DNA of 64,000 bases, from positions 124,001 to 188,000 of the forward strand of contig MU119251.1 in NCBI GenBank assembly GCA_014904845.1, read 5' to 3'. Of the stretch, positions 1 to 10,792 are shown one piece after another. The DNA is from Acephala macrosclerotiorum. Taxonomy: Eukaryota; Ascomycota; Leotiomycetes; Helotiales; Mollisiaceae. Within the stretch, counting starts at the first letter, position 1; every line of letters begins with the position of its first letter. The notes below the pieces were generated by a model. The model was not told where the DNA came from, ran no database searches, and worked only from the letters and a program-made list of their open reading frames with translations. The position numbers were made by a program, and so were the translations under genes.

Positions 1-1857
1 TTCCAAAAGAGATGGACGGTGAGCGTCGAGATTGGAGCCTCTCTTGGAAGGGGCAATCTCATCATTTCCCAAGTTCTCGATGCCAATCTTGCTTTGCCTA
101 GCTCGACTCGCAACAGTTTCGCGAGGAACAAAGTCAGGGACAACGCTATTACGGATTGGCCTGGCCTTGAATTCTCGACGCTTGCGATCCTCGTCCTCTT
201 GAGCTTTTAGACGTGCTTCATGTGCTTCTCTCTTCTTTCGAGAGAGAGCCTCGCCAGGGAGCTCGAAGATAGGTTTAGTTGGTGGTTTTGTTGATTTGAT
301 CTTTGGTAATGAACCAGAAACTGTACGAGCAGTGTGGAAGCTGTCTTCGCTAGACTCTCGCTGAGCCAAGCGAGCCTCTTTTTGTTCCTTCAACTTCCGA
401 GCAATAGCTTCGCCTGGGAGTTCGAAGGTAGGACGAGTCGGAGGCTTGGTTGATTTGACGGTTTCCTTGGGAGGCATAAGGCTGATTGGACGTTTGATAG
501 GAGCCTTCGGCTTGGATTGGGTCTTGAGTTGGACTGAAGAAGATCTTGACAACTCCGTGGGCGAGGGTTTGAAGGTCATTGAAGTAGCTTTCTTGAGGAC
601 AGACGGTCTTGGTGCTGTCGGCTTCACACGCATTGTTGCTGCACCAGACTTAGCAGTTTGAATCTTCGTGTTGTTGCGGTCCCGTGTCTTTGGGTCTATT
701 ACAGCTTGATCATTAAGGGGCATAGGGCGAGGTTGTCGCTTCTTCTCTGGGGAGACCATTCTTTCTGCCAAAGCCGCCTGGTCGAGAGCATCCAAGGCTT
801 CTTCAAGTTGATCGAGTGCTTCGACAGAATCCTCAATACGGGAGACTGGTTTTGCTGGAGATCTGGCTGTGATTTGCTGCACAAAGGAATCTTCTCCTGC
901 ATCATCTGCCGGAGCTGGAGAAACATCTCGTCCATATAGGCTTTCAACCTCTGCAAGGGTTTTCGCCGGTGATCTTGAGGCGATCGGGGTGCTGTGACCG
1001 CCTGACGGCGCCTGACCATATGCGACGGCCTGAGGGGTTCGTGCAGCTTCTGTTTGTGCGCTTGGAACCTCACTCTTGTTGTTCACGTCCTCCTCTTCCT
1101 CGGCTGCCTTTTGTTTCGCAAGGGCCTCCTCCGCTAGATAAGGATATTCATCAGTGACTGTTTGGCTATGAGGCAATTCCCTTGTGGGTATAGAGTTCTT
1201 AGAAATTCGAGACGGTCCAGTAGAACGGCTGCCGAAAAGAGACACGAAATCAACATCCTGCCATTTCTGCGCCATGAGAGAGCGGTCATGCGCCTGTGGT
1301 CCAGAAAATATCAACTCTGCTAAATTATACGGACCTGCTTGTGCGTTTGCTACCTGACGACGAGTCATACGTGCTGGCGGGTGTGGTTGCTCAATTTGCA
1401 GATCAATAGGGGCAGCCGCAGGTTCTGAGGTTTGAGTTAGACTCTGTTGAAAGACTGTATTTTCCAGGAGAGATCGTAGACTACCTTCGCGACTCTGCAG
1501 TAGGAGCCTAGTAGATTCGGGAACAGGACTATCGCCTGCATGATTAGCCTGCTCTGCAACAGTGTCCAATAATGTATCGTCCGATTGAGAAGTTTGCTTT
1601 CCCTTCGCCTTCGTCTTGTTCTTCTTTCCTCTCTTTGCGACACCAATTGCAGCTTTGTAGGCAGCTTTCAATCCCTTGACCTCGGAAGCGATTGAGCTGT
1701 CGTCGTCCATTGACAACTTATTCGTTCCCATTGGATTGTGGATCTCGGCAAGAGCCTCTGTTTGCTTCGCAGGCGTGTCAGGTAGAGGCGTCTGAATTGC
1801 AAGAGCAGTGTTATCTTCAGCGATTTCGATTTTCTTCGACCGGGTCATTCGAGCCAT
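1..1857 (-). CDS. TPX2-like C-terminal domain protein, 3' end cut by window edge
   Basis: The frame is open from ATG at 1857 down to base 1 (619 codons) with no intron needed, and the C-terminus lies outside the window. The N-terminal two thirds are low-complexity, Ser/Pro/Lys-rich, with a basic stretch near residues 70-80. From about residue 485 there are two copies of a short module, TKPPTRPTFELPGEAIARK and TKPPTKPIFELPGEALSRK. They are followed by a highly charged helix and FKARPIRNSVVPDFVPRE. This charged helix followed by an F-K-A-x-P strand resembles the TPX2 C-terminal microtubule-binding domain (inference from pattern). Such proteins act on spindle microtubules. The next genes, dad2 and sgo1, are also mitotic, which fits. 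An alternative is an unrelated disordered protein with a chance TPX2-like tail. Confidence 0.6.
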   Translation of the reverse strand, partial: MARMTRSKKIEIAEDNTALAIQTPLPDTPAKQTEALAEIHNPMGTNKLSMDDDSSIASEVKGLKAAYKAAIGVAKRGKKNKTKAKGKQTSQSDDTLLDTVAEQANHAGDSPVPESTRLLLQSREGSLRSLLENTVFQQSLTQTSEPAAAPIDLQIEQPHPPARMTRRQVANAQAGPYNLAELIFSGPQAHDRSLMAQKWQDVDFVSLFGSRSTGPSRISKNSIPTRELPHSQTVTDEYPYLAEEALAKQKAAEEEEDVNNKSEVPSAQTEAARTPQAVAYGQAPSGGHSTPIASRSPAKTLAEVESLYGRDVSPAPADDAGEDSFVQQITARSPAKPVSRIEDSVEALDQLEEALDALDQAALAERMVSPEKKRQPRPMPLNDQAVIDPKTRDRNNTKIQTAKSGAATMRVKPTAPRPSVLKKATSMTFKPSPTELSRSSSVQLKTQSKPKAPIKRPISLMPPKETVKSTKPPTRPTFELPGEAIARKLKEQKEARLAQRESSEDSFHTARTVSGSLPKIKSTKPPTKPIFELPGEALSRKKREAHEARLKAQEDEDRKRREFKARPIRNSVVPDFVPRETVASRARQSKIGIENLGNDEIAPSKRGSNLDAHRPSLLE

Positions 1858-2458
1858 GTTCGTTATGCCCAGGGCGGATTTGGTGCTAGGTATGTATGTC
1901 GGACAATCTCCGAGTGGAGCTGGGGTCTCCGAGTTTGTTTTCTTATGCGTTGCGATTCAAGAGGAGCAGTTGAGAGCAATGCGACGCAAGGTGCAGACGC
2001 CACGTAGAAATGCTGGAGGGGAGGTAATAGAGCAATTGTCAGTGCGTATCGATTGTGTCTGTTTGTGGGTGAGTGCGAGGGATGTCCATGCGATGTGTTT
2101 GATACACTCCCTTCCCAAGGTTCTGAAACATTTGTTTTTAGCCTAAGTCTCCATAGCAACGCTGGGAAAGCGCGACAGTTTCGCGAACGCGACTGGCTTA
2201 TATCAAATTATGGTATAGGATGAAAATGGCAGAATGCGGAAAATGACAGTGCGCAACTATCTGAGGACATCCATGTTCCTGTGTGATCTCAGTATTGCGC
2301 AATTGAGACCTCTCGATTTGATATTCCGCTCGTCATTAATCATTCTAGGGGTATCAATTTCCAGTAGCCCTAACCCAGCCCGCACATGTATTATACCAAA
2401 TAACGCCTTCGTGATGCTCTTAACTGTATGTAGATCCTATTCTTCGTGCGCTTCTCGA
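1858..2458. other. Intergenic, 5' of TPX2-like gene and 3' of dad2
   Basis: Both flanking genes run on the minus strand, so this stretch holds the promoter and leader of the TPX2-like gene and the 3' UTR of dad2. The short open frames on both strands have no recognisable protein character. I see no repeat or RNA gene. Confidence 0.6.
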
Positions 2459-3002
2459 TCATTCGGCAGAAACCCCTCCGCCGGATGTGCTTTGTTGCAG
2501 CATTGGGGCATGCTCCGTTGGTATTCTGACCAAAGTCTGGGGCAGTGGCAGTTCGGTATCACTCTTCTTCTCCCCCTTCTCCGACTCACCATCGTCCGTC
2601 TCTTTGGGCTTCGGTATTTTCACTAACACAATTAACAAGGGTTCTGGTATTGATCATATCTGAGCTTACTAGAGGCCATGCTAATAGCTCGAAGAACGTT
2701 GTGCCAGTTCCCTAAGACAGTCGCAACAGCTACATTATAGTCAGCTCAAACAGTCCGCAGAGAAGCATCGACTATTCTGAACCTTCTGTGCCGTCTGATA
2801 GAGTAGAAAGCTTCTCCTCCAGCATTTGCATCTGCCCTGCCAATCCAGCACTGAGATCTCTCAACTGCTTGAGGTTCTCTAACTCTGCCTTCTTTTCATT
2901 TATGCGTGCCAACAGAATTGGTGATTGTCCATTTGATGTAGAGTTACCAGAAGTTGAGGCTTGCCGTAAATGAGAGGGAAGGGTTCGTGAGGAGTAGGAC
3001 AT
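2459..3002 (-). CDS. dad2: DASH complex subunit Dad2
   Basis: Outer kinetochore protein: a subunit of the DASH/Dam1 ring that couples kinetochores to microtubule plus ends. Exons on the minus strand: 2783-3002, 2670-2729, 2459-2622, giving 147 aa. Introns are 53 nt (CTGAC branch point) and 47 nt. The start is MSYSSRTLPSHLRQ, as in other fungal Dad2 proteins; upstream in-frame codons are unlikely to be coding. Diagnostic core: ARINEKKAELENLKQLRDLS, then a helix with LEEKLSTLSDGTEAVATVL, then GNWHNVLRAISMASMKIPKP across the second and third exons. The C-terminal tail (about 40 residues, acidic then Gln/Ser-rich) is longer than in yeast. It is divergent to shugoshin with a 378-bp shared promoter. 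Confidence 0.92.
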
Positions 3003-3380
3003 ATTTGCTAGGTGTGCAGGATGTTCTCGTAGATCGGTGATCTGAAAATCAAATTTTGTTTCTCTACGGATTGTGCTGGAAAATATGGTGCTCTGGCGTT
3101 CAATGCGACTTTGAGGTCTTGTTAATGTTCGTCGGCTTCTCAAGGCATTGACTGACAAGGATGTGGGGCACTAGGAGATTAGGGACGATAACAGCTAGCC
3201 GCAATGGGATGAAAGTAAACATTGACATTTCCCAAACAAATTCTTTTGCGATAGAAGACCGAACAAGAACCACACGAGACCTGGAATCAAATTACTCTTA
3301 ACAATACATCTACAGCGCAAAGCCGCATTTGCTTCGACCTTAAAAGAGCTCTACCAATTACTTGCCGCATGCCAGCACAG
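3003..3380. promoter_or_regulatory. Shared divergent promoter of dad2 and sgo1
   Basis: The two start codons (3002 on minus, 3381 on plus) are 378 bp apart, so this interval must contain both promoters. I found no ACGCGT-type MCB box in it. Confidence 0.7.
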
Positions 3381-5634
3381 ATGGCACGTCTCAATGAGCC
3401 AGCGCCGGCGCCAGAGACCATGGAGTCCCGTAAGCATTCTGCATTCAGATGCCAGGTACATTGCTAATTTACCTGCAGTGAAACGAAAGTTCATGCGTCA
3501 GAACCGCGATATTGCTCGAGCCAATTCTACGCAGTCATTACGAATCAGGAATCTGGAGAACGAGACCTCAAGGTTGTTGGCGGAGAACCTTGGCTTGCGA
3601 GAACAGATAATACGGTTGCAGAAGGAAATCGAGGACGGGGAAGCACAGAGAATAGCAGATCACGCTACAGAGCTGAAATCACAGCTGGAGGCCAAGCTTC
3701 TCGAGATTGGGGCACTGATTTGTGGTCTTGGAGATGATGTACCGAAAAAGAAGTCTCTACAGGCTGGCAAGATCACCAGAGCGAGCCCTGCCAGGAGTCC
3801 AGACCAAAAGAATTGGAAGAATATGTGCACCTTGAGCGAAGCAGTTGGTGGTCAAGATGGACGCCTTCCTCCGATTCTAGAAAACAAGACATATCCCAGG
3901 AGAACCCTTGAGTACATCCCCTCCTTTTTCTTGCGCTGACTGTATATACTGACAGAACATAGACGCCAGGAGATACTCAATCTAGCAGCAGATGCTAAGG
4001 TTGATACTACAGATTCTCCAGAAATAGGACCACCACCGGTATCACAGTTCGTGGATGAGGATCCTGTAAAGATTGACTTGCCGAGGAGACCCAAAAAGGC
4101 GGAGGTGGAAGATCCAGTTAGCTTGGATCCAGCTCTCTCCATTAATCTAGAGCAGAGGAGGAAACGGAAGGATAGCATTATTGTTGTCGACACTAAGCTG
4201 AGCAACCAGGAATCTCTCTCTGATACCAAGAGTGCAGAAGTGCCAGTCAAGATCGGAGCAAAGCGGAAACTCAGCGTTCGAGATGATGAAGAGAATGAGA
4301 GATCTCGTGTCCCTCCATCTCCTGATGACTTCAAGTTCACTCGGGTCAAGGAGGAAGACAAGCTAAAGAACAAATCTTCAGACCAACAGGAGAGATCTGG
4401 TAGCAAGTCGACTAGAGAGATAGCTGTTCCAAGAGGGGCATCAAGAGACAAGCAACCAGCCTCAACAGCCGCGAGTACCAGGAAAGCCTTAGCACCTAAA
4501 AGTGTCAACGACTCACCCAGGAAGAATACGAAGGCCTCAGCTTCAAATCCTGTCAAGCCAGCCAAACCCGATTTCTCTAAGTCGAATCCTACGAAGGAGC
4601 GTTCGAGGGAGATCAGGCCGGAAGCGGTGCAGATCCAGCCACCTGCAAATCCGGTCATCAAGGCAGTGGAAACTCAACCAGAGCCCGAGACGCCAGCAGG
4701 ACTGGACCTGTTTTCGCCGCCAACTTCTCAACCTTCGACAGCTCGGGCCGAATCTCGAGATACTCCTCCACCATCTGACTTCGGCTCGGTTGCCGAGGGC
4801 CCACGACCGAGTCGTCGAGCTAGAGGCGCTGTTAGCTATGCAGAACCGAACCTTCGAGACAAGATGCGAAGACCAACCAAGGAGCTTGTTGATGCTGTGA
4901 CGAAGGAGGAGAAAGCTCAGCGCACAAATACGATCAAGCTTGAAGAAGGACCAGCACCAAGTACCGTGAGCATCAAAGAAGAGCTTGAAGTCGATGATAA
5001 CTGGAAGAGCATGCCCGCCGCATCAATAGCAACTGTAGAAAATAGTCCTCTCAGCAGCAAAGCGCCGGAAAGTCTACCGAGTAGCATCACAACCCACAGG
5101 AAGAGACGCGAATCCATGCTGAATCAGACTGAATTAGAAGTTCCTCGTTCATCATCTGGAAATACTATTGCAGCTCTACTTGCGGAAACCAGAAAAGCAA
5201 GAGCTGCGGCAAAAGAAAAGTCGCCTGCGGATGATACAACTGATTTGGCGAAGGGAATGGAAAAGCTTGACATCTACGAGTTTAAGGCCTCGCCGCCAGT
5301 TCAAATCTCAGCACCAGAAGGGAATCCGAAGGAGGAGAAGCCGGCGCTGAGATTCTCGAGGAGACATCCTTCCATTCCTCGAGACGTTATTGTGCAGGAC
5401 GATAGCGAAGCATCGGACATGGAAGGGCAGAAGAAGACCGACACTGCGACTTCCCGACGAAGACAATCGGCTTTGGGATTGAGAAGTTCAGGAACCAATC
5501 CTGATTTATCGAAGGGGGCTGATGCACAACGATCGCTGACTCGTTCTACCAGCGCTGCTGCCATGAGGGAGGCAAGTCAAGGCGGGTCTAGGAGTGATCG
5601 CGTATCAGCAAGAAGACGAAGTATGATGTTATGA
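3381..5634 (+). CDS. sgo1: Shugoshin, guardian of centromeric cohesion
   Basis: Protects centromeric cohesin from separase and recruits PP2A and the chromosomal passenger complex. Exons 3381-3429, 3479-3911, 3963-5634, giving 717 aa; introns of 49 and 51 nt. The start at 3381 gives MARLNEPAPAPETMESLKRK, matching fungal shugoshins. Residues about 17-100 form the N-terminal coiled coil (KRKFMRQNRDIARANSTQSL, then RIRNLENETSRLLAENLGLR). The middle is long, disordered and Ser/Lys-rich. Residues about 442-466 are the basic C-terminal SGO motif (RPSRRARGAVSYAEPNLRDK), which binds phosphorylated histone H2A. Both domain ends are present, so the gene looks intact. The acceptor at 3962 was chosen because the earlier AG (3954-3955) leads to an in-frame stop. 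Confidence 0.93.
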
Positions 5635-5949
5635 ATGATGTGATGATACTCAAGATTAGGAGTTGTGGGGTTGGATGAGCGATTCTGATAAATTGAGCCT
5701 GGGAGCGCTGATTTTTAATGGTTTGTTGATTACAGAATTGATGTGATACCAATAGAGTCTTAAATCCGCTTTAATCGACCGTAAAACGCCGAGCAATGAA
5801 TATGCCTGTAGTACCATGAGAAAATGACTGCTCTTCCCCGAGCATGGCCACAATTGCTCCGGTCTTGCGCATGCCTCATTCAGTACATTACTCCGGCTCA
5901 TGTCATCAGTACCATCTCAAGAATATCGACTATACAATTCCTCATCCCA
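5635..5949. other. Intergenic between convergent sgo1 and vps29
   Basis: This holds the facing 3' UTRs of the two convergent genes. Nothing else is recognised. Confidence 0.6.
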
Positions 5950-6655
5950 TCATGATCCTCCCACAACCTTCGTGTATGTGATCTTCTCGACATTGACGCT
6001 CTCAACCCCATTCGCATCTTTCCTCAGTTGGTAGACGTAAAGAGTCAAACCAATGCCCTGAACCTATTCCCACAAGATCAGCATTCTTCTTACTCAACCA
6101 CAACAAGAAAACTCACATCCATCAAGCAAAAGCTCGGCACAAGCTCCTCCCCCTCCCCCATCCATCCCGTCGTAAACGCCCCCGTTGCACTCCCCGGATT
6201 AACAAAAAACTTATTCTCATACTCATAAGCATCAAACCTATGCGTACCACCCCAACAAAGCACATCGACGTCCAGTTTATTCGCTTCTGCGAGCATGAGA
6301 TCCATCTCCATTGGTGCGACCATTGTGAATCCTTCTAAGAAGCCTATGCGTAGAGAGCCATGGGTGACGACTTGAGAGAGGGGTAAGGAGGTGGCTTCGG
6401 CGTCGAATCGCCCTTTTACTATTTTGAGGTCGGGGGCGATGCTGCGCAGGTATTCGTAGGTGGGTTTGTCTGTGAGGTTGCCTAGGCAGAGGGTTTGGCC
6501 GATTTTGCCGGGTGTGAGGAGCTTCTTGAACTGTGATTGAGGGCTTAGTATATGTATTTGGGAGGTAATGGAGCTCCAAGTACCTTTAATGGTATGTCTA
6601 AAGCTCGGTCTGGGATGTGGAGGTCCCCAATGACGAGGACGAGGCGGGAGGCCAT
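5950..6655 (-). CDS. vps29: Retromer subunit Vps29
   Basis: Metallophosphoesterase-fold subunit of retromer, which returns sorting receptors from endosome to Golgi. Minus-strand exons 6584-6655, 6117-6530, 5950-6063 give 199 aa; introns of 53 nt each, both in phase 0. Family landmarks: MASRLVLVIGDLHIPDRALD at the N-terminus, CLGNLTDKPTYEYLRS, VKGRFDAEA, then WGGTHRFDAYEYENKFFVNP and GSATGAF. Vps29 keeps the phosphoesterase fold but is generally regarded as a scaffold rather than an enzyme. Length and order are normal. The C-terminal exon encodes VQGIGLTLYVYQLRKD and continues to a stop at 5950-5952. Confidence 0.95.
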
Positions 6656-7568
6656 GGTTGCTTGGGAGGATTGTTGGAGATTCCGAGACTGGTTATGATA
6701 TTGACATGAGCTGACTGAAGCTACTTGGCAACCGAATATCAAGTCTGCAGATTGTTGAATTAAATTGGCGAGTATGCAGAAGCTCCGGCGCACAGTTGCA
6801 GTCGTCGTATTTGTCGACCATGAAGACCGGCATTTGCTCTATTTGCTCCGCGTCACGTGAAAATCTCCAAACCCGATGGATGCTTGTCTTCTCGCGCTTA
6901 CTTTTGAGCTGGAGGCATCTCGAAATGTGGTGAACTTCTTTTGGGAAAATCGTACGGGCTTTATGCTTCACAAATTTTTCTTCGAAATAATATGAGAGAT
7001 TCCAGTTCACAACTCAAGTTGGAGTTCACCAACCCCGCTTCTAGACCTTCCAGCCACTTTCAAAAGGCTTTGTCTATTGATGAATCTACCTTGTCCCCTA
7101 CGATCCTACCTGACAGACATGCTCCTTGATCCGCGTTCTTCCTCTCTTTGCAGTTTCAATAGCCACCATTAGCCACCATTCTATCAAGCTTTTGTCTCTC
7201 ATCATACGCAAATGTCATAAAGTTCGTACAGATTTCCGGATTCGGAGCTGCCTACCTCATACTCTCAAAACAAATCATTCGAGAGGTTTATAAACATTCG
7301 AAATTTGCCCGTTCTCGAATGAGATCACAAACCAAAGTGTTTTAGGGCAAGAAGACAGGCCAATGATTGCATTTCTCAAAGCAGTTCGCGGACACTTTCC
7401 CCATTCTTGCTACATTTTCGGCAGACCCCGCCACCATAGCGTGGCGCCTTCTCCAGACAAATATCTTTCTTCTTACAGGACAAGGCGTCGAACCTTAACA
7501 AGTATAAAATATTTTCGTTTTCTGTTCATCCTCGGACCTTTACAAATTAAACTTTTTGCATATCCAAG
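6656..7568. other. Divergent intergenic between vps29 and the aldolase gene
   Basis: This holds the promoters of vps29 (minus) and the class II aldolase gene (plus). The part next to the aldolase start is AT-rich and has a TATA-like box at 7503-7510. Short open frames here do not look coding. Confidence 0.55.
7503..7510 (+). promoter_or_regulatory. TATA-like box upstream of aldolase gene
   Basis: TATAAAAT lies 59 bp before the ATG at 7569. A perfect TATA box this close suggests a short leader and focused initiation, but no transcript data are available. Confidence 0.45.
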
Positions 7569-8907
7569 ATGGCTCCTTCCGCGACTTCAAATATCGTAGT
7601 CCCAGCAGTAGTGGGGGCAACGAAGCAACCTGAGAAGCATGTGCATGGTGCTGAGGACAAGACACCTTTGGAGGCTATCAGCCATGGAACTTTCATCCAT
7701 CCTGGTGAGAATTCCCTTACTCAGCTTGGTGTTCTGCTGTATTTCTTGTTTGTGATTCTAGAAGGAAGAGAAGTTGCCATACACATCACACTAAGCAGGA
7801 CCTTTTGATCTTTCAAATGAGGCATACATGCCTAGCCCAGATATCTTCGAGAGATGGTAGAACTTCATCTTGGGTATCTTGGCTCTATTCTGTTAACAAG
7901 AAGATAACTGCTTTTCCATTCAATATCGATGTTCTCTTTTGCAAGCAAAGCATTCCTCGTTATCAATATATACTTACATAGTACTAGGAATTCCAACCTT
8001 CCCTACCTTTGCTGAAGAGAGAGCACATATTCTGATCCACACCGCTGCGGTCTTCCGTGACTTCTCCCGGAAAGGCTTCACAGAGGGAATGTCAGGGCAT
8101 ATCTCGGTTCGAGACCCCGAACATCCAACCTATATCTGGATGAACCCACTTGGAAAGCACTTTGGTCTCATGACCGCTGGTGACTTGATCTGTCTTGATA
8201 TCCATACCGGAAAGGTCGTCGGAGGCAACAAAGTACTTCCTCACATTGTAATTTTTAACTTTAAAACGAGATGCTAAGACGAAAACAGACTAAAACTGCC
8301 AACTCAGCAGGCTTCTTCATTCATTCCGAAATCCACAAGGCCAGACCCGACGTCCACGCCGTATGTCACGCACACACAAACGCTGGCCGAGCGTGGTCAA
8401 GTTTTGCTACTGGTCTGGATATGCTGAACCAGGACATCTGCTACCTATATGATGCGATTGCCGTGTATGCTGAGTATGGAGGTATTGTGTTCGCCGAGGA
8501 GGAAGGGAAGAGAATTGCTGCGTCGTTAGGCGCCAAGAAAAAGGCAAAATTGCTCTCCCACTTTTTAACTAAAGCCAGTGCAGATCTAACAATGGCAGGT
8601 CGCAATCCTCCTCAATCACGGGCTCCTTTCCACCGGCAGCACCGTCGACGAAGCCGGGTTTCTATTTGGACTTTTGGACCGTGGGTGTGCGATTCAGCTC
8701 CAAGTTGAAGCTGCAAAAGCTGGCAACCCATCACTGAAGAAGCACATCGTCAGCGATGAAGAGGCTGCTTATAACTTCAAGATGGCCAGTGAGAAGAATG
8801 CGCTGTATGCTGAGGCACAGCCAGATCTGGATTATGAGTTCGCGATGGCGGGACCAGGTGTGATTGAGAAGGGTGTGGAGAACCAGAAGATCGATATTGT
8901 GTTGTAA
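7569..8907 (+). CDS. Class II aldolase/adducin-domain protein
   Basis: Exons 7569-7704, 7988-8232, 8289-8543, 8599-8907 give 314 aa. The domain spans about residues 50-290: FRDFSRKGFTEGMSGHISVR (substrate loop with the N-terminal G-x-x-S/G pattern), then AVCHAHTNAGRAW with the metal-binding His-x-His, then VAILLNHGLLSTGSTVDEAG with the third metal His. Members are metal-dependent aldolases or epimerases acting on phosphorylated sugars. Fungal versions of this size (mug14-like) have no firmly known substrate, so only the fold is called. Two splicing oddities: the first intron is 283 nt, much longer than its neighbours, and the third (8544-8598) needs a GC donor (AAG|GCAAAA). Confidence 0.85.
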
Positions 8908-10792
8908 GAAGTTGTTACAGACTTTTTTGAGCTGCTCCCAACGAGGTGCCACCCCAGTTCACGCATGTCGTTGTGGGTCGTCGATGTCTTCACTATTGTT
9001 TTTCAGAACTTCCAAGTCGATCGTCATGAAGTTGTCTGTGGTCAAAGTTGTCAGGTGGTCCTGTCGCCAAGTTAGCACCTACCATCCTCTCCCAAGTTGA
9101 GCATCACTTCTATGATCTACATGATGCACGCAGCCAAATCGGGCACCATGAGATCTGTTTTCTTGGAGCCGGTAACTGCCACTTACCCAGGATCCCACTC
9201 CTACCGGATTTAGACACCATTGACACCGATGATCTCAATCAAACACTCTTCGCCCCTAACACAGAAAGTCACACTTATGACCGATCCAGTTGGAGGAGGA
9301 ATAAACTTCACGTATAAAAGATCTCATTACACAAGACTGTCGATGGACAACGATTAGTGATACGTCTTCACCTTCCAAGAAACTTATCACGAAATTAAAC
9401 TCTTAATTTGCTTAAACCTTCAAAATCGTTCGATTCTGGTCTTTGCTGCATCCGGTAGTCACGAAGCAAACCACCGCCAGTTTGCTTAGCGATCTCAAAG
9501 CTTAGACAACTAGCACGGTGGTTAAAATTAAAACCTAAGATCTCAAGTGGCCATCCCGGTCCTTGCTATCCTCCCATCTCAGATGGTGTCAACTCGAAAG
9601 GATCAACTTTCCCACTTTACAGAGTATTGTGAGCTGAGAAACAAATTTCCCAGATGTATGCACATAGTTGATACTACGACATGTCCTTGTATCACATGTC
9701 GATCTGCCGATTGAAGGCAAGCCTCGCAAACATGAGGAGAGCAGAATAATCTCCGTATTCCGTATCCCGCCTCGGGCCTTGCATGCGCATCAGATATTTT
9801 CCTCCCATGTCTCTCCGGGAGTCAAGTCCTCACTCCCCGGCTGGCGTCGACGATCAATGAACATCATGATTGGCCATCGACATTTTGGGGTTTCCCCCTG
9901 CATGACCTGCTGCCTCGATCTGGAAAAGGGGTTTCTAGCATGAAGATAAACAATTGCATCGTCGGGCTGCGGCGTGAGACTGTTGCACGGAACACGCTTG
10001 GTTCCGAACGTGCCGTTGCGTTTACACCTAAGATGGGGTGGCAGCAACGCTTTGATGGACCCGGCATTCGCGAATCGTGCGCAGTGATCATTGATGAAGA
10101 ATCTGGACAGCAGCTTGGATCATCTGTTGGACGACGTCCCAATTGCACGGACTGTGCTTGCTCCTCAACCCCCCTCAACCCCACTCGGGCTGGAGAAAAT
10201 CTCAGAGGCCTCGGCGATATGTCCCAAAACTTTACACTCGACAAGCATTGCAGTATCAGGTGAAATGAGGGCTTCAAAAAGCGGCCGAGATCCCTCCACT
10301 CTCGCCACTATCCCTATCGCTCCAGATGACCATCCCTGAGTATTTTCCCGCCGGAGGAGAGCTGAGATGCGAGAAACCTTCGACTTCCATTAGTCACTTT
10401 ATTTGCTCTCCAGTCTTAGGCGGGTTTTGACGCAGCGCTTTCCCTCTACGCCGGCGTAAACTAGTAAATAGACTGGAGAAGAGCTACAAAACTATCGATT
10501 GTACTAACCAAAGGATCGCAGGCGATCGCTGCTGAGCCCAACGGCAAACTTGCAGGCTTTCGTACAGACTTGCAGAAAGTAGACTGTTCCAGGGTGTTGT
10601 CTTTCATACAAGATAACCTGCTGTCCATGTCAGACATGCATCGAAGTATCTGTGCTTCGTCCCCACCACGCGGCGCCACCCACCTCTCCTTTCCCTCCTT
10701 CCTTGCTTCTGTATATTGTGCTTCTGTCTTTTTTGCTCAAGTCTATCCTTAATCATCTAGAATTCGAACCGAGCGTAGAGCTCTTTTCGCAA
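8908..10792. other. Intergenic, no gene recognised
   Basis: Nearly 1.9 kb between the aldolase gene and the Rax1-like gene. The open frames of up to 137 codons on both strands (9668-10339) show no family signature and overlap each other. The last few hundred bases should hold the Rax1 promoter. Confidence 0.55.

Noticed and set aside
3852..4661. 269-codon open frame antisense to shugoshin
   Set aside because: It lies wholly opposite sgo1 exon 3, is leucine/serine-rich as expected from the complement of Lys/Glu-rich coding DNA, and has no own signals.
9864..10277. 137-codon minus-strand frame between the aldolase and Rax1-like genes
   Set aside because: It overlaps equally long frames on the plus strand and has no recognisable motif.
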